This document shows positions 18,326 to 24,833 of a DNA stretch of 36,661 bases, piece after piece. Where the stretch lies: contig CANSKT010000009.1 in assembly GCA_947647555.1 (NCBI GenBank), positions 1 to 36,661 on the forward strand. The letters run 5' to 3'. A program made the translations under genes and the position numbers. Source of the DNA: an uncultured Peptococcaceae bacterium (lineage in GTDB: Bacteria; Bacillota; Dehalobacteriia; UBA4068; UBA4997). A model generated the notes under the pieces. The model ran no database searches and was not told where the DNA came from. It saw nothing but the letters and a program-made list of their open reading frames with translations. The number at the start of each line of letters is the position of its first letter. Position 1 is the first letter of the stretch.

Positions 18326-18360
18326 TAGGTAATAATAACTGCAAAGCAGAGGTGGAATTT

Positions 18361-20472
18361 ATGAAAGGTTCTGCAACAAAAATGACTGGGTTTATGGAAG
18401 GCGCCGACAAGCGTTTTGTAATTCCTGTCTATCAGAGAAAATATGATTGGAAAAATGATAACTGTAGCCAATTATACGAAGATTTGAAGAAGATTATCAT
18501 TGATGAAAGAGATAGTCACTTTTTTGGCAGCATTGTGTCCGCCGTCGTGCCTAACGGCAGTAAAATCGAATATCACATTATTGACGGACAGCAACGCCTT
18601 ACCACCATTTCATTATTACTCCTGGCTATTCGCAATCAGATTGCCAGCGGCAAGGTGAGCACATCTGAGGAAAAGTTGGACGAACAAATCAGCCAGCGTT
18701 TCCTGATTTCTCCGTGGGCCAGCGAGGATGACAGAATCAAGCTGCGCCCCGTAAAGAGCGACCGCCACGCCCTGGCTAAGCTGTTTGAGAATGAGGAGGA
18801 CTTTGAGCCGAACTCCAACCTCACTATCAATTACCAATATTTTTGTGATATGCTTATAAAGGAGGAAATCCCGGTTGCGGATTTATACGCGGCCATCGGA
18901 AAACTCGAAATTATCAGCATAACTTTAGAACAAGGCGACAACGCGCAGTTGATTTTCGAGAGTCTGAACTCCACCGGCCTGGCGCTCACCGAGGGCGACA
19001 AAATCCGCAACTATGTATTGATGGGTATGCCCACCCAAGACCAAACCAAATATTACGATACCTATTGGGCCAAAATTGAAAAATGCACCAATAACGATGT
19101 AAGCGGCTTTGTCAGAGATTACCTCAGTATCAAACAACACATCACTCCAACGCTGAGCAAAATCTACAACTCTTTCAAAGATTATGCAAAAACTTCAGAG
19201 TTACCTATTGACGCTCTCCTGGCCGATTTGCTTCGCTATGCCAGACTGTTTGAGAAGCTCCTTGTCTGTAAAAGCGGCTTGAAATCACAGGCCTTAGACG
19301 ATTGTCTATATCGTTTCAGCCGACTGGACATCAGCGTTACCCACCCCTTTTTGTTGGAAGTGCTACGGCTTAATCAAGACGGCAAGCTGTCTGTTGACGA
19401 GGTTCTGTCTATCTTCCTGATTACGGAAAACTATCTTTTCCGCCGAAATATCTGTGAAGTACCGCCAAACTCGCTCAATAAGATTTTTGTGAATCTAAAT
19501 CGAGAAATTTTGCGTTACGACAACACCGCGGACAATTATGTCAAAAAGTTTATTTATGCGCTGCTATCTAAAAAGGATAGCGGCCGCTTCCCCGACGACG
19601 CTGAATTCACCAAGGCGCTGACAACAAAGCAGGTTTATCAAATGCGCGGCAGATACAAAGTCTATCTATTTGAACGATTTGAAAATTACGGTACAATCGA
19701 AACCAAAGACGTTTATACCCATTTGGATAACAATATCTATACGATTGAACATATTATGCCCCAACATCTGAATCCGGCCTGGCTGGAAACCTTAGGAACA
19801 AATGCTGCCGAAATTCACGCCACCTGGTTACACCGCCTGGCAAACCTAACGTTGACCGGCTATAACCCAGCTTTAAGCAACAACACATTTTCTGAGAAAA
19901 GAGACGCCAAAGAGGGCGGCTACAAAGCCAGTGGACTGAAAATGAACCAAAAGATAGCCGCCAAACAATCCTGGGGCCTGCCGGAATTGGAAGAACGCAA
20001 CCAGGAAATGATGGCACTAGCTACTGAAATTTGGTCTTATCCGAAAACTGATTTTAAACCGATAGAAAAAGAATTTGATTCTTGTACACTTGATGATGAA
20101 AATACAGAGCTAACTGGCCGCGACATCGTAAAATACAGTTATCAAAATACAGAGCAGCCAGTATACAGTTGGACGGATATGTTTGAGCACATCATCAAAT
20201 TTCTTCATCAAAAGGACAAGTCGGTGCTTACCGGTGTTGTATACGGTAATTCGGAGCTAGCCTCTCACATCAGCAATGAGTCCAACAAACTGCGTAGTGC
20301 AATGAAAATCGACGAAAATATCTACATTGAAAAGAATACCACTACTGCGCGGAAAATATCCCTGCTGCGCCGAATCTTTGCCTTGTTTGGTGCTGAACCA
20401 ACAGATTTAGTGTTCTATTTGAAAGATGAAGAAACTAATAAAAATACAAACGCCAGTTATCATAAAATCTAA
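18361..20472 (+). CDS. DUF262-DUF1524 (GmrSD-like) restriction protein
   Basis: The 703-residue protein combines the N-terminal DUF262 nucleotide-binding module with a C-terminal DUF1524 HNH nuclease. DUF262 shows IPVYQRKYDW (about 21-30), FFGSIV and IIDGQQRLTT (about 74-83), with IFESLNSTGLALTEGDKIRN further on. DUF1524 shows YTIEHIMPQHLNPAW (about 460-474) and HRLANLTLTGYNPALSN. A further domain of about 110 residues follows (SWTDMFEHIIKFLH and on), seen in some restriction proteins. Family members such as GmrSD cut glucosylated or otherwise modified phage DNA using NTP. ATG 18361 is chosen because GAGGTGG precedes it by 5 bases; an upstream GTG at 18352 lies within that RBS. It is divergent from hsdM and ends at a hairpin shared with the TA operon. 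Confidence 0.9.
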   Translation: MKGSATKMTGFMEGADKRFVIPVYQRKYDWKNDNCSQLYEDLKKIIIDERDSHFFGSIVSAVVPNGSKIEYHIIDGQQRLTTISLLLLAIRNQIASGKVSTSEEKLDEQISQRFLISPWASEDDRIKLRPVKSDRHALAKLFENEEDFEPNSNLTINYQYFCDMLIKEEIPVADLYAAIGKLEIISITLEQGDNAQLIFESLNSTGLALTEGDKIRNYVLMGMPTQDQTKYYDTYWAKIEKCTNNDVSGFVRDYLSIKQHITPTLSKIYNSFKDYAKTSELPIDALLADLLRYARLFEKLLVCKSGLKSQALDDCLYRFSRLDISVTHPFLLEVLRLNQDGKLSVDEVLSIFLITENYLFRRNICEVPPNSLNKIFVNLNREILRYDNTADNYVKKFIYALLSKKDSGRFPDDAEFTKALTTKQVYQMRGRYKVYLFERFENYGTIETKDVYTHLDNNIYTIEHIMPQHLNPAWLETLGTNAAEIHATWLHRLANLTLTGYNPALSNNTFSEKRDAKEGGYKASGLKMNQKIAAKQSWGLPELEERNQEMMALATEIWSYPKTDFKPIEKEFDSCTLDDENTELTGRDIVKYSYQNTEQPVYSWTDMFEHIIKFLHQKDKSVLTGVVYGNSELASHISNESNKLRSAMKIDENIYIEKNTTTARKISLLRRIFALFGAEPTDLVFYLKDEETNKNTNASYHKI

Positions 20473-20525
20473 AAGAAATATAATGAATGAACAATAAAAA
20501 TTGCCCATTATAAATTGCCAACTTA

Positions 20526-20573
20526 TTTATACACAAAAAAGCGCTTATCCCTCAACCCAAAGAATAAGCGCTT
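20526..20573. terminator. Bidirectional hairpin terminator, copy 1 of a dispersed element
   Basis: TTTATACACAAAAAAGCGC leads into a 10-bp stem (arms 20539-20548 and 20564-20573) with a 15-base loop. It lies between the convergent DUF262-DUF1524 gene and the RelE-like toxin gene, so it should end both transcripts. The same lead sequence and related hairpins recur at about 21921 and 22210. Confidence 0.7.
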
Positions 20574-20577
20574 ATTA

Positions 20578-20913
20578 TCATTCCATATCAATATACTCAA
20601 GCTGCGCCAACTGTTCACGCCTACCATAAACCACAGCGACAATATTAACTTGGCTATGTTCTTCATCAATCCAATAATACATCAAAAAATTTTTTATCAC
20701 CATTTGGCGCAACCCCTGACTGCGCCATTTTTCTTCCTGCATAAGAGGATGCCTTGCTGGCATTGCGGCCAATGAAATGGCGGCACTTTTCATCGCCAAC
20801 AAAAGATTTTTAGCTGCCATTGGAGCATAAATTTCATCGGCAATATAACGCTTAATTTCTGTCATTTGTTCATAGGCATATTTTGTGATATGCACTTTAT
20901 ATTCTTTCGCCAT
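20578..20913 (-). CDS. RelE/ParE family toxin
   Basis: The 111-residue toxin starts at MAKEYKVHITKYAYEQM, 4 bases after the stop of its antitoxin. The RelE/ParE fold is recognisable from this opening beta strand and helix, the ISLAAMPARHPLM segment and the C-terminal RQMVIKNFLMYYWID...VNIVAVVYGRRE pattern. ParE members poison gyrase and RelE members cut mRNA on ribosomes. The QMVIKNFLMYYWID pattern resembles RelE/ParE proteins in general and does not settle the target. A longer in-frame reading would extend into the antitoxin and is rejected. Likely role: addiction of the island, possibly also phage defence. Confidence 0.85.
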   Translation of the reverse strand: MAKEYKVHITKYAYEQMTEIKRYIADEIYAPMAAKNLLLAMKSAAISLAAMPARHPLMQEEKWRSQGLRQMVIKNFLMYYWIDEEHSQVNIVAVVYGRREQLAQLEYIDME

Positions 20914-20917
20914 AAAA

Positions 20918-21226
20918 TTATAACCCCTGCAACAATCTATCAAAAGCAGCCTCGGCAGGAATTGTTTCACCAGCTTTGGCCTGCTCCAAGCTAGTTTGCA
21001 GCATTTTATCAAATTCAGTATCCGCAATCATATCACGAGTTTTAATCGCCGCTGACGCTGTTGGCAGTTCCACAGCAAAGGGAATACCCTGCCGCAAAAT
21101 AACTTGCCGATACGCCATATTAACAAAAGTAGAAGTAGATACGCCAAGGCTTGCCAGAATAGCCTCGGCCTGCGCCTTAATATCCGGCTCCACACGCACG
21201 CTTACATTTGCACTTCTTCCAGACAT
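20918..21226 (-). CDS. RelB/DinJ family antitoxin
   Basis: This 102-residue antitoxin begins MSGRSANVSVRVEPDIKAQA, a ribbon-helix-helix DNA-binding segment, followed by ILASLGVSTSTFVNMAYRQVI. The C-terminal half (TEFDKMLQTSLEQAKAGETIPA) is the likely toxin-binding arm. ATG 21226 has AAGGTGG 7 bases upstream. It precedes its toxin gene in the usual antitoxin-first order and probably represses the shared promoter in the AT-rich stretch 21240-21310. Confidence 0.88.
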   Translation of the reverse strand: MSGRSANVSVRVEPDIKAQAEAILASLGVSTSTFVNMAYRQVILRQGIPFAVELPTASAAIKTRDMIADTEFDKMLQTSLEQAKAGETIPAEAAFDRLLQGL

Positions 21227-21313
21227 CACAAAACCACCTTTCTTTTTATTATATTATACCAATTTGTATCGCAAAATGCAACACTTTATTCAAGACAAAA
21301 GCATCCTCAATAA

Positions 21314-21592
21314 TTATTTACCCAACAAATCGGCATGGCTTCCAGTTGCCGTAGCCGAGATAATTAAAATATCATCATAAATTTGATACATTAACAACCA
21401 GTCTGGCTCAATATGACACTCCCTGAAATCGCTCAAGTTTCCCGAAAGCTGATGGTCTTTATACTTTGCAGGTAAAGGATTGCCCTCCGCCAGCAAAGCT
21501 AAAACCTTAATCAGCTTATTCATATCCTTGCCACGCTTTTGCATTAGCTTAGCGTCTTTCTTCATACGATTAGTATAAACAATTTTATACAT
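21314..21592 (-). CDS. YafQ family toxin (mRNA interferase)
   Basis: This 92-residue toxin has the YafQ pattern: an opening YKIVYTNRMKKDAKLMQKRG, a middle LPAKYKDHQLSGNLSDFRECHIEPDWLLMYQI and a terminal ILIISATATGSHADLLGK. It contains the His-rich catalytic context (KDHQLSG, RECHIEPDW, GSHADL) typical of ribosome-dependent RNA cleavage by YafQ. The gene follows its antitoxin after 6 bases. This is the second complete TA pair in 1.3 kb and is of a different toxin subfamily from the first. Confidence 0.92.
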   Translation of the reverse strand: MYKIVYTNRMKKDAKLMQKRGKDMNKLIKVLALLAEGNPLPAKYKDHQLSGNLSDFRECHIEPDWLLMYQIYDDILIISATATGSHADLLGK

Positions 21593-21598
21593 CCGCCG

Positions 21599-21856
21599 TC
21601 AATCCTCCAGCATTGAAACCACCGCAGCCTCGGCGCTGTCAAAAGGCCCATGCAGATTGAGGCGATAACGGGTGTCATAAATTGCTTCAGCCAAAGAATC
21701 GGTTTTATGCTGAACAGAAAAAGGTATACCAGCGTGTTCAATAGCCGCATTCAAAAAAATGCGTATTGCGGTTGAGGTATCCAGCCCCAAACCAGCAAAC
21801 AAAGCGTCTGCCTCTTTCTTCAAATTATCATCAACTCTAATTTGTAATGTTGCCAT
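21599..21856 (-). CDS. DinJ/RelB family antitoxin
   Basis: This 85-residue antitoxin has the ribbon-helix-helix start ATLQIRVDDNLKKEADALFAGLGLDTSTAIRIFLN, which is the typical DinJ pattern, followed by an acidic C-terminal toxin-binding segment. ATG 21856 has GGAGGTG 7 bases upstream. It precedes the YafQ gene and should neutralise that toxin and autorepress the operon from the AT-rich upstream region. Confidence 0.92.
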   Translation of the reverse strand: MATLQIRVDDNLKKEADALFAGLGLDTSTAIRIFLNAAIEHAGIPFSVQHKTDSLAEAIYDTRYRLNLHGPFDSAEAAVVSMLED

Positions 21857-21920
21857 ACAAATGCACCTCCGTTGCTATTGTAATATTATTATACTATATT
21901 ATAAATGATTTTGCAATGCT

Positions 21921-22037
21921 TTATACACAAAAAAGCGCCTACTCTCCAGCCGGTGGTAAGCGTCCTTTTCATTCATTTAACAATCCAGAAAAATCGTTCT
22001 ATAATATTACATCTATATGTACCGTACTTTTACTAAC
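21921..22037. repeat. Repeat unit A (hairpin lead plus spoIIID-junction sequence)
   Basis: This unit of about 115 bases starts TTTATACACAAAAAAGCGCC and ends at ATATGTACCGTACTTTTACTAA. It is clearly related to 22210-22323 (start TTTATACACAAAAAGCGCC, end ATATGTACCCACACTTTTGCTAA). The spoIIID fragment lies between the two. The arrangement looks like a tandem duplication of about 290 bases whose second unit is truncated. Confidence 0.65.
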
Positions 22038-22130
22038 CCCAAACACCCCGGCCGTCTGCCGCACTGTTGATTTGCTCTCAATTATATAATTGCTGATTTC
22101 CAACACTCTTTTTTGGATATACTCCTGCAT
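21999..22130 (-). pseudogene. Truncated spoIIID copy (first half)
   Basis: ATG 22130 begins a 43-codon frame whose first 38 residues are identical to SpoIIID (MQEYIQKRVLEISN through SKSTVH). It then diverges (IDVIL) and stops. Three coding differences from the intact gene are all synonymous (two Ser, one Ala codon). RBS and SigE-like promoter are both intact. The second recognition region of the HTH, the LRGGMATK motif and the basic tail are missing, so DNA binding is unlikely. It may be transcribed in sporulating mother cells and yield a short peptide. Confidence 0.88.
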
Positions 22131-22196
22131 AAAAAGGCCTCCCCACTTGTGCCACAAACTTTTGTAAAGTATATGACCCAAGTGGGGGATTATGCC
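22016..22196. repeat. Right 181-bp direct repeat (DR-R), island boundary
   Basis: This is the partner of 7034-7214 in direct orientation, ungapped, with five transitions. It closes the right side of the defence island just after the second TA pair. Confidence 0.9.
22168..22195 (-). promoter_or_regulatory. Duplicated SigE-like promoter
   Basis: The minus strand has GCATAAT (22195-22189), a 13-base spacer and CATATACT (22175-22168), the same as at spoIIID. Of the five repeat differences, two fall in the spacer and none in the core elements. Confidence 0.65.
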
Positions 22197-22209
22197 AAAG
22201 AAAAAACCA

Positions 22210-22323
22210 AACAGATTTATACACAAAAAGCGCCTACTCCAAAATAAAGGATAAGCGCTCTTTCATTTTATCTCCCAAACAAAATGCTCTATAATATTAT
22301 CCCTATATGTACCCACACTTTTG
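22210..22323. repeat. Repeat unit B, truncated spoIIID-junction copy
   Basis: This is the second copy of unit A. Its last part, CTATATGTACCCACACTTTTGCTAA, matches the first bases of the direct repeat and then stops. It therefore holds only about 25 bases of spoIIID-derived sequence, a third and smallest trace of that gene. Confidence 0.6.
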
Positions 22324-22331
22324 CTAATAAA

Positions 22332-22358
22332 AAAACCCCAGTAGCCGCTGGAGGTTTT
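22332..22358. terminator. Intrinsic terminator-like hairpin
   Basis: AAAACC and CCAG pair with CTGG and GGTTTT around a 6-base loop with one bulge. A/T-rich runs follow on both strands (TTTTGCTTTTTTTT on plus, TTTTT on minus). It separates the spoIIID fragments from the HTH array. Confidence 0.6.
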
Positions 22359-22493
22359 CGTTTTGCTTTTTTTTGAAAAAAATGTCTTTGCTCATTTCTT
22401 TCCAATATGATTATAACACCCCAAAAGGATTTTGTCAACACTCACCAACTTAAATTTTCTTTTATCTTAAATATTTTTTAAAATAGGTTACAA

Positions 22494-22521
22494 AAAAATG
22501 CCATTTTCCAACGGAATGGCA
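22494..22521 (-). terminator. Terminator after the leftmost HTH gene
   Basis: TGCCATT pairs with AATGGCA. On the minus strand the stem is followed by seven T, and it lies about 75 bases past the stop of the leftward HTH gene at 22596. This fits a Rho-independent terminator. Confidence 0.65.
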
Positions 22522-22595
22522 GTACCCTGACGCTTCGCTAAAAAATCCACCTTTTATATTTTTTTTGCATAATCCAATTTTTCAAGCTAAAAAGC

Positions 22596-22814
22596 CTATA
22601 ATGTTTTATCAGGAACATACTCGGCTATATCAGATAATTCACAATCCAAAATTTCGCATAGTTTATTTAATGTATGAGTCGTAACCGGTTCATTACGCTG
22701 AAGCCGTTGAACAGTTGCATGGCTCATTTCATGTTTAACTCGTAAGGTATATGTTGTAACTTTCTTCTGTTTCATTGTTTCCCATAATGGTGTATAATCA
22801 ATAATAGCAATCAC
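22596..22814 (-). CDS. Small Cro/C1-type HTH protein (array member a)
   Basis: The protein of about 72 residues contains a single Cro/C1-type HTH: DYTPLWETMKQKKVTTYTLR, then MSHATVQRLQRNEPVTTHTLNKLCEIL and the tail DIAEYVPDKTL. It is a paralogue of members b, d and f, sharing LW-x2-M at the start and DI-x-EYVPDK at the end. It probably binds DNA as a small repressor. No ATG is well placed. GTG 22814 overlaps the AGGGGTG Shine-Dalgarno-like stretch, and member f has the same arrangement, so an ATT start a few codons later is possible. It diverges by 18 bases from a SLOG 5' fragment. Confidence 0.75.
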   Translation of the reverse strand: MIAIIDYTPLWETMKQKKVTTYTLRVKHEMSHATVQRLQRNEPVTTHTLNKLCEILDCELSDIAEYVPDKTL

Positions 22815-22831
22815 CCCTAATTTACAAACCA

Positions 22832-22901
22832 ATGAAAACATGTGTATTGGCCGGTCAACAAACACAAAACCTTTTTATGAAAATAAAAAGGTTTTGTGTT
22901 T
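22832..22901. repeat. SLOG 5' fragment copy 1 with long hairpin
   Basis: On the plus strand ATG 22832 reads MKTCVLAGQQTQNLFMKI, a degenerate copy of the first 18 codons of the SLOG/DUF1273 gene at 25326. A perfect 18-bp inverted repeat overlies it (arms 22860-22877 and 22884-22901, 6-base loop) and lies 15 bases beyond the stop of member b, for which it probably acts as terminator. The right arm is an inverted duplicate of the fragment itself. Confidence 0.75.
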
Positions 22902-22915
22902 GACACTAATAATAA

Positions 22916-23125
22916 TTAGCTTTCCTTATCGGGTACATATTCCATTATATCTTCAACCCGGCAATTCAATATACAACACAAATTATTTATTGTTACTGTC
23001 TTTATAACCATATTATGACGCAATCTATGTAGTTGAGCTTTATCAACACCATAATCCTGTATAAGATTATACTGGCTAATGCCTTTCTGTTTCATTGTTT
23101 CCCAAAGCCTATCAAACTTTATCAT
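22916..23125 (-). CDS. Small Cro/C1-type HTH protein (array member b)
   Basis: The 69-residue HTH protein has FDRLWETMKQKGISQYNL, GVDKAQLHRLRHN, TVTINNLCCILNC and the tail DIMEYVPDKES. It is a paralogue of members a, d and f, with all the conserved positions of that group. ATG 23125 lies within the last codons of member c, overlapping by 14 bases, so the two are translated from one mRNA and probably coupled. Presumed small DNA-binding repressor; operator not known. Confidence 0.85.
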   Translation of the reverse strand: MIKFDRLWETMKQKGISQYNLIQDYGVDKAQLHRLRHNMVIKTVTINNLCCILNCRVEDIMEYVPDKES

Positions 23126-23357
23126 ATTTATTCTCTACCTGCACCTCAATCATATAAACCAATTCACTTGGGCGCATATTCAATGCTTGAGAAATTCTCC
23201 AAATTGTTTCAAAATTAGCTTGCTTACTACCATTCTCTATCATAGTTAAATGAGTACGTGACATTCCAGCTAATCCACTTAAAACCTCTTGAGATATATT
23301 TCTTGATTTTCTTATTTCACGTATGGTTTGCCCAACTGCTTCATTATTAAATTGCAC
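23112..23357 (-). CDS. XRE family HTH regulator (array member c)
   Basis: The 81-residue XRE-family regulator has the standard HTH_3 pattern: IREIRKSRNISQEVLSGLAGMSRTHLTMIENGSKQANFETIWRISQAL. It is from a different branch than the small LW-type paralogues. GTG 23357 has GAGGTG 5 bases upstream. A perfect 16-bp palindrome (23381-23396) lies just upstream of the start, a plausible self-operator. It is co-transcribed with member b. Confidence 0.9.
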   Translation of the reverse strand: MQFNNEAVGQTIREIRKSRNISQEVLSGLAGMSRTHLTMIENGSKQANFETIWRISQALNMRPSELVYMIEVQVENKYDKV

Positions 23358-23380
23358 TATATCACCTCAAATAATTTCTA

Positions 23381-23396
23381 CATAAAATATTTTATG
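23381..23396. promoter_or_regulatory. Perfect palindrome upstream of HTH member c
   Basis: CATAAAATATTTTATG is a perfect 16-bp palindrome located 24 bases upstream of the member c start codon. Position and symmetry suit an operator for a dimeric Cro/C1-type repressor. An AT-rich palindrome of this length could also arise by chance. Confidence 0.45.
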
Positions 23397-23449
23397 AAAA
23401 ATATAGTCTGCGAGGATAGACAAAGCGAATTTATTTTGTTATAATATAC

Positions 23450-23659
23450 TTAATATGTTTTATCAGGAATATACTCCGCTATATCTTCTAACTTACAATC
23501 TAAAGCAGCACATAATTTATCTAGTGTTTTAGTTTCAACATTGTCATTAGCTCTTAATCGACGAACTGTTTTACTATCAATACCACATTTTTCTCTTAAC
23601 CAATATGTTGATACTTCTTTTTCGAGCATTTTTTCCCATAACTTGTTAAATACGATCAT
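23450..23659 (-). CDS. Small Cro/C1-type HTH protein (array member d)
   Basis: The 69-residue paralogue of members a, b and f has FNKLWEKMLEKEVSTYWLREKCGIDSKTVRRLRAN, then TKTLDKLCAALDCKLEDIAEYIPDKTY. ATG 23659 has AAGGG 7 bases upstream. It diverges by 44 bases from SLOG fragment copy 2 at 23704, too close for two separate full promoters, so the spacer may be a remnant. Confidence 0.85.
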   Translation of the reverse strand: MIVFNKLWEKMLEKEVSTYWLREKCGIDSKTVRRLRANDNVETKTLDKLCAALDCKLEDIAEYIPDKTY

Positions 23660-23703
23660 GATATTCCCTTTTTTATATTGTTAAAAGATAAAGGATTATA
23701 AAA

Positions 23704-23757
23704 ATGAAAACATATACATTTGCTGGTCATCGCTCGCAAAACTTTTCATGGAGATAA
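23704..23757 (+). repeat. SLOG 5' fragment copy 2
   Basis: ATG 23704 reads MKTYTFAGHRSQNFSWR and then stops. This is the closest of the short copies to the SLOG start at 25326 (FTGHRPQNFSWK). AAAGGAT lies 7 bases upstream. The homology ends at codon 17, as in other copies. Confidence 0.75.
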
Positions 23758-23810
23758 TTTATAATAATATGATGCGTGTATACACCATAAGCAATTAGAA
23801 AAAACTGATT

Positions 23811-24149
23811 TTATTTTTTCGCTTCTTTAATCTTTTGTAGTTCAACATATTCAATAACTGATTTACGCCCATGCTCACTTAATGAAAGTATATCCTGTAA
23901 CAATTTAGAACTAGAACATTCACGAGTAACATACACCAAATCCAGCGATTGTTTTTCATCAAAAACAGAACGACCAATTAAATAGTCAGCAGAAACATCA
24001 TAGTATTTCGCCAATTTTATAAAATCATATTCCCCTGTTTCATATTTAGAATAATGCTGCTGTGAAATACCTAAAACTGATGCTATTTCGCTTTGTGAAT
24101 AATCATTATCTTCTCGCAATTCTCGAAATAACTCTATCACAGTTTTCAC
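23811..24149 (-). CDS. XRE family HTH regulator (array member e)
   Basis: The 112-residue XRE regulator resembles phage C2-type repressors. It has FRELREDNDYSQSEIASVLGISQQHYSKYETGEYDFIKLAKYYDVSADYLIGR followed by a C-terminal helical segment (KLLQDILSLSEHGRKSVIEYVELQKI) that may dimerise. GTG 24149 has AGAGG 8 bases upstream. The upstream 120-base spacer contains two palindromes with the same ATACATA half-site (24182-24201 and 24227-24248), the likely operators. It is divergent from SLOG fragment copy 3. Confidence 0.9.
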   Translation of the reverse strand: MKTVIELFRELREDNDYSQSEIASVLGISQQHYSKYETGEYDFIKLAKYYDVSADYLIGRSVFDEKQSLDLVYVTRECSSSKLLQDILSLSEHGRKSVIEYVELQKIKEAKK

Positions 24150-24181
24150 AGCATTTACCTCTCTTTACAGGAAAGTTTAAC

Positions 24182-24248
24182 ATACATATATTAGTATGTA
24201 TCATTTTTACTTATTTAATCGCTTTTTATACATATAATTATATGTATA
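24182..24248. promoter_or_regulatory. Two operator-like palindromes (ATACATA half-site)
   Basis: ATACATA-N6-TATGTAT lies at 24182-24201. A perfect 22-bp palindrome containing the same half-sites (TATACATATAA and its complement) lies at 24227-24248 and includes a TATAAT. Both lie between member e and the divergent SLOG fragment. Their shared half-site is the main reason to consider them binding sites of member e. Confidence 0.6.
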
Positions 24249-24270
24249 GATTTAATGAAAGAAGAAAAAA

Positions 24271-24330
24271 ATGAAAACATGTGCATTTGCCGGTCACCAA
24301 ACACAAAACTTTTTTATGAAAATAAGATAA
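24271..24330 (+). repeat. SLOG 5' fragment copy 3
   Basis: ATG 24271 reads MKTCAFAGHQTQNFFMKIR and then stops. It shares the first 18 codons with the SLOG gene. Spacer sequence after it (AAAAGCTGTTGGCAAACTAAATTAG) resembles that after copy 4, so the repeat extends a little beyond the coding homology. Confidence 0.75.
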
Positions 24331-24386
24331 AACAAACAAAAACTGATTAGAAGTAAAAAAGCTGTTGGCAAACTAAATTAGTAAAG

Positions 24387-24421
24387 CTGACCTACCATAC
24401 TTTTGGCAGTCAGCTTTTATT
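24387..24421. terminator. Terminator between SLOG fragment 3 and HTH member f
   Basis: AAAGCTGAC pairs with GTCAGCTTT and is followed by TTATTTTATAA on the plus strand. The other side ends the leftward HTH gene whose stop lies at 24417-24419. It probably terminates both. Confidence 0.6.
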
Positions 24422-24620
24422 TTATAAATCGAACAATATCATTAGGAGTACAATCAATAATATTACAAAGTTTTTCTAACGTAAGTAATGTTATATTCTT
24501 ATTTTTTCTTAGAGCATCAAGCGTCTTATTATCTATACCGGCTTTTATCAGCTTATATTGACTTATATTCTTTTTACTCATTGTATCCCACAATGGACTA
24601 TAATCAATAATAGCAACCAC
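24417..24620 (-). CDS. Small Cro/C1-type HTH protein (array member f)
   Basis: The 67-residue paralogue of a, b and d has AIIDYSPLWDTMSKKNISQYKLIKAGIDNKTLDALRKN, then LEKLCNIIDCTPNDIVRFIK. It starts at GTG 24620, or at an ATT shortly downstream. AGAGGTGG overlaps the GTG and is at ideal distance from the ATT codons, as in member a. The 120-base upstream spacer holds an operator-like palindrome (24671-24694) and a rightward promoter for SLOG fragment copy 4. Confidence 0.8.
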   Translation of the reverse strand: MVAIIDYSPLWDTMSKKNISQYKLIKAGIDNKTLDALRKNKNITLLTLEKLCNIIDCTPNDIVRFIK

Positions 24621-24670
24621 CTCTAATTTACAAAGCCTATGTAAATTATAAGGTGTTTTTTCTTAAATTA

Positions 24671-24702
24671 ATATTGTGAATATATCCACAATATATTATA
24701 AT
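24671..24702 (+). promoter_or_regulatory. Promoter with operator-like inverted repeat (ATATTGTG)
   Basis: ATATTGTG-N8-CACAATAT (24671-24694) overlaps the -35 (TTGTGA, 24674-24679) and spacer of a rightward promoter whose -10 TATAAT is at 24697-24702 (17-base spacing). Repressor binding here would block transcription of the SLOG fragment at 24741. Confidence 0.6.
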
Positions 24703-24740
24703 AGCAATAGCCTATACATTATTCTAAATAAAGGAGAAAA

Positions 24741-24830
24741 ATGACAACATGTGTATTTGTCGGTCACCAAACACAAAATCTTTTTATGAAAATAAAAAAG
24801 ATATCAGCAAACCAAGTTACTACACCAGGA
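24741..24830 (+). repeat. SLOG 5' fragment copy 4
   Basis: ATG 24741 reads MTTCVFVGHQTQNLFMKIKK and runs for some 20 more unrelated codons before stopping. AAAGGAG lies 6 bases upstream and a good promoter precedes it, so a short peptide could be made. Confidence 0.7.
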
Positions 24831-24833
24831 TTT

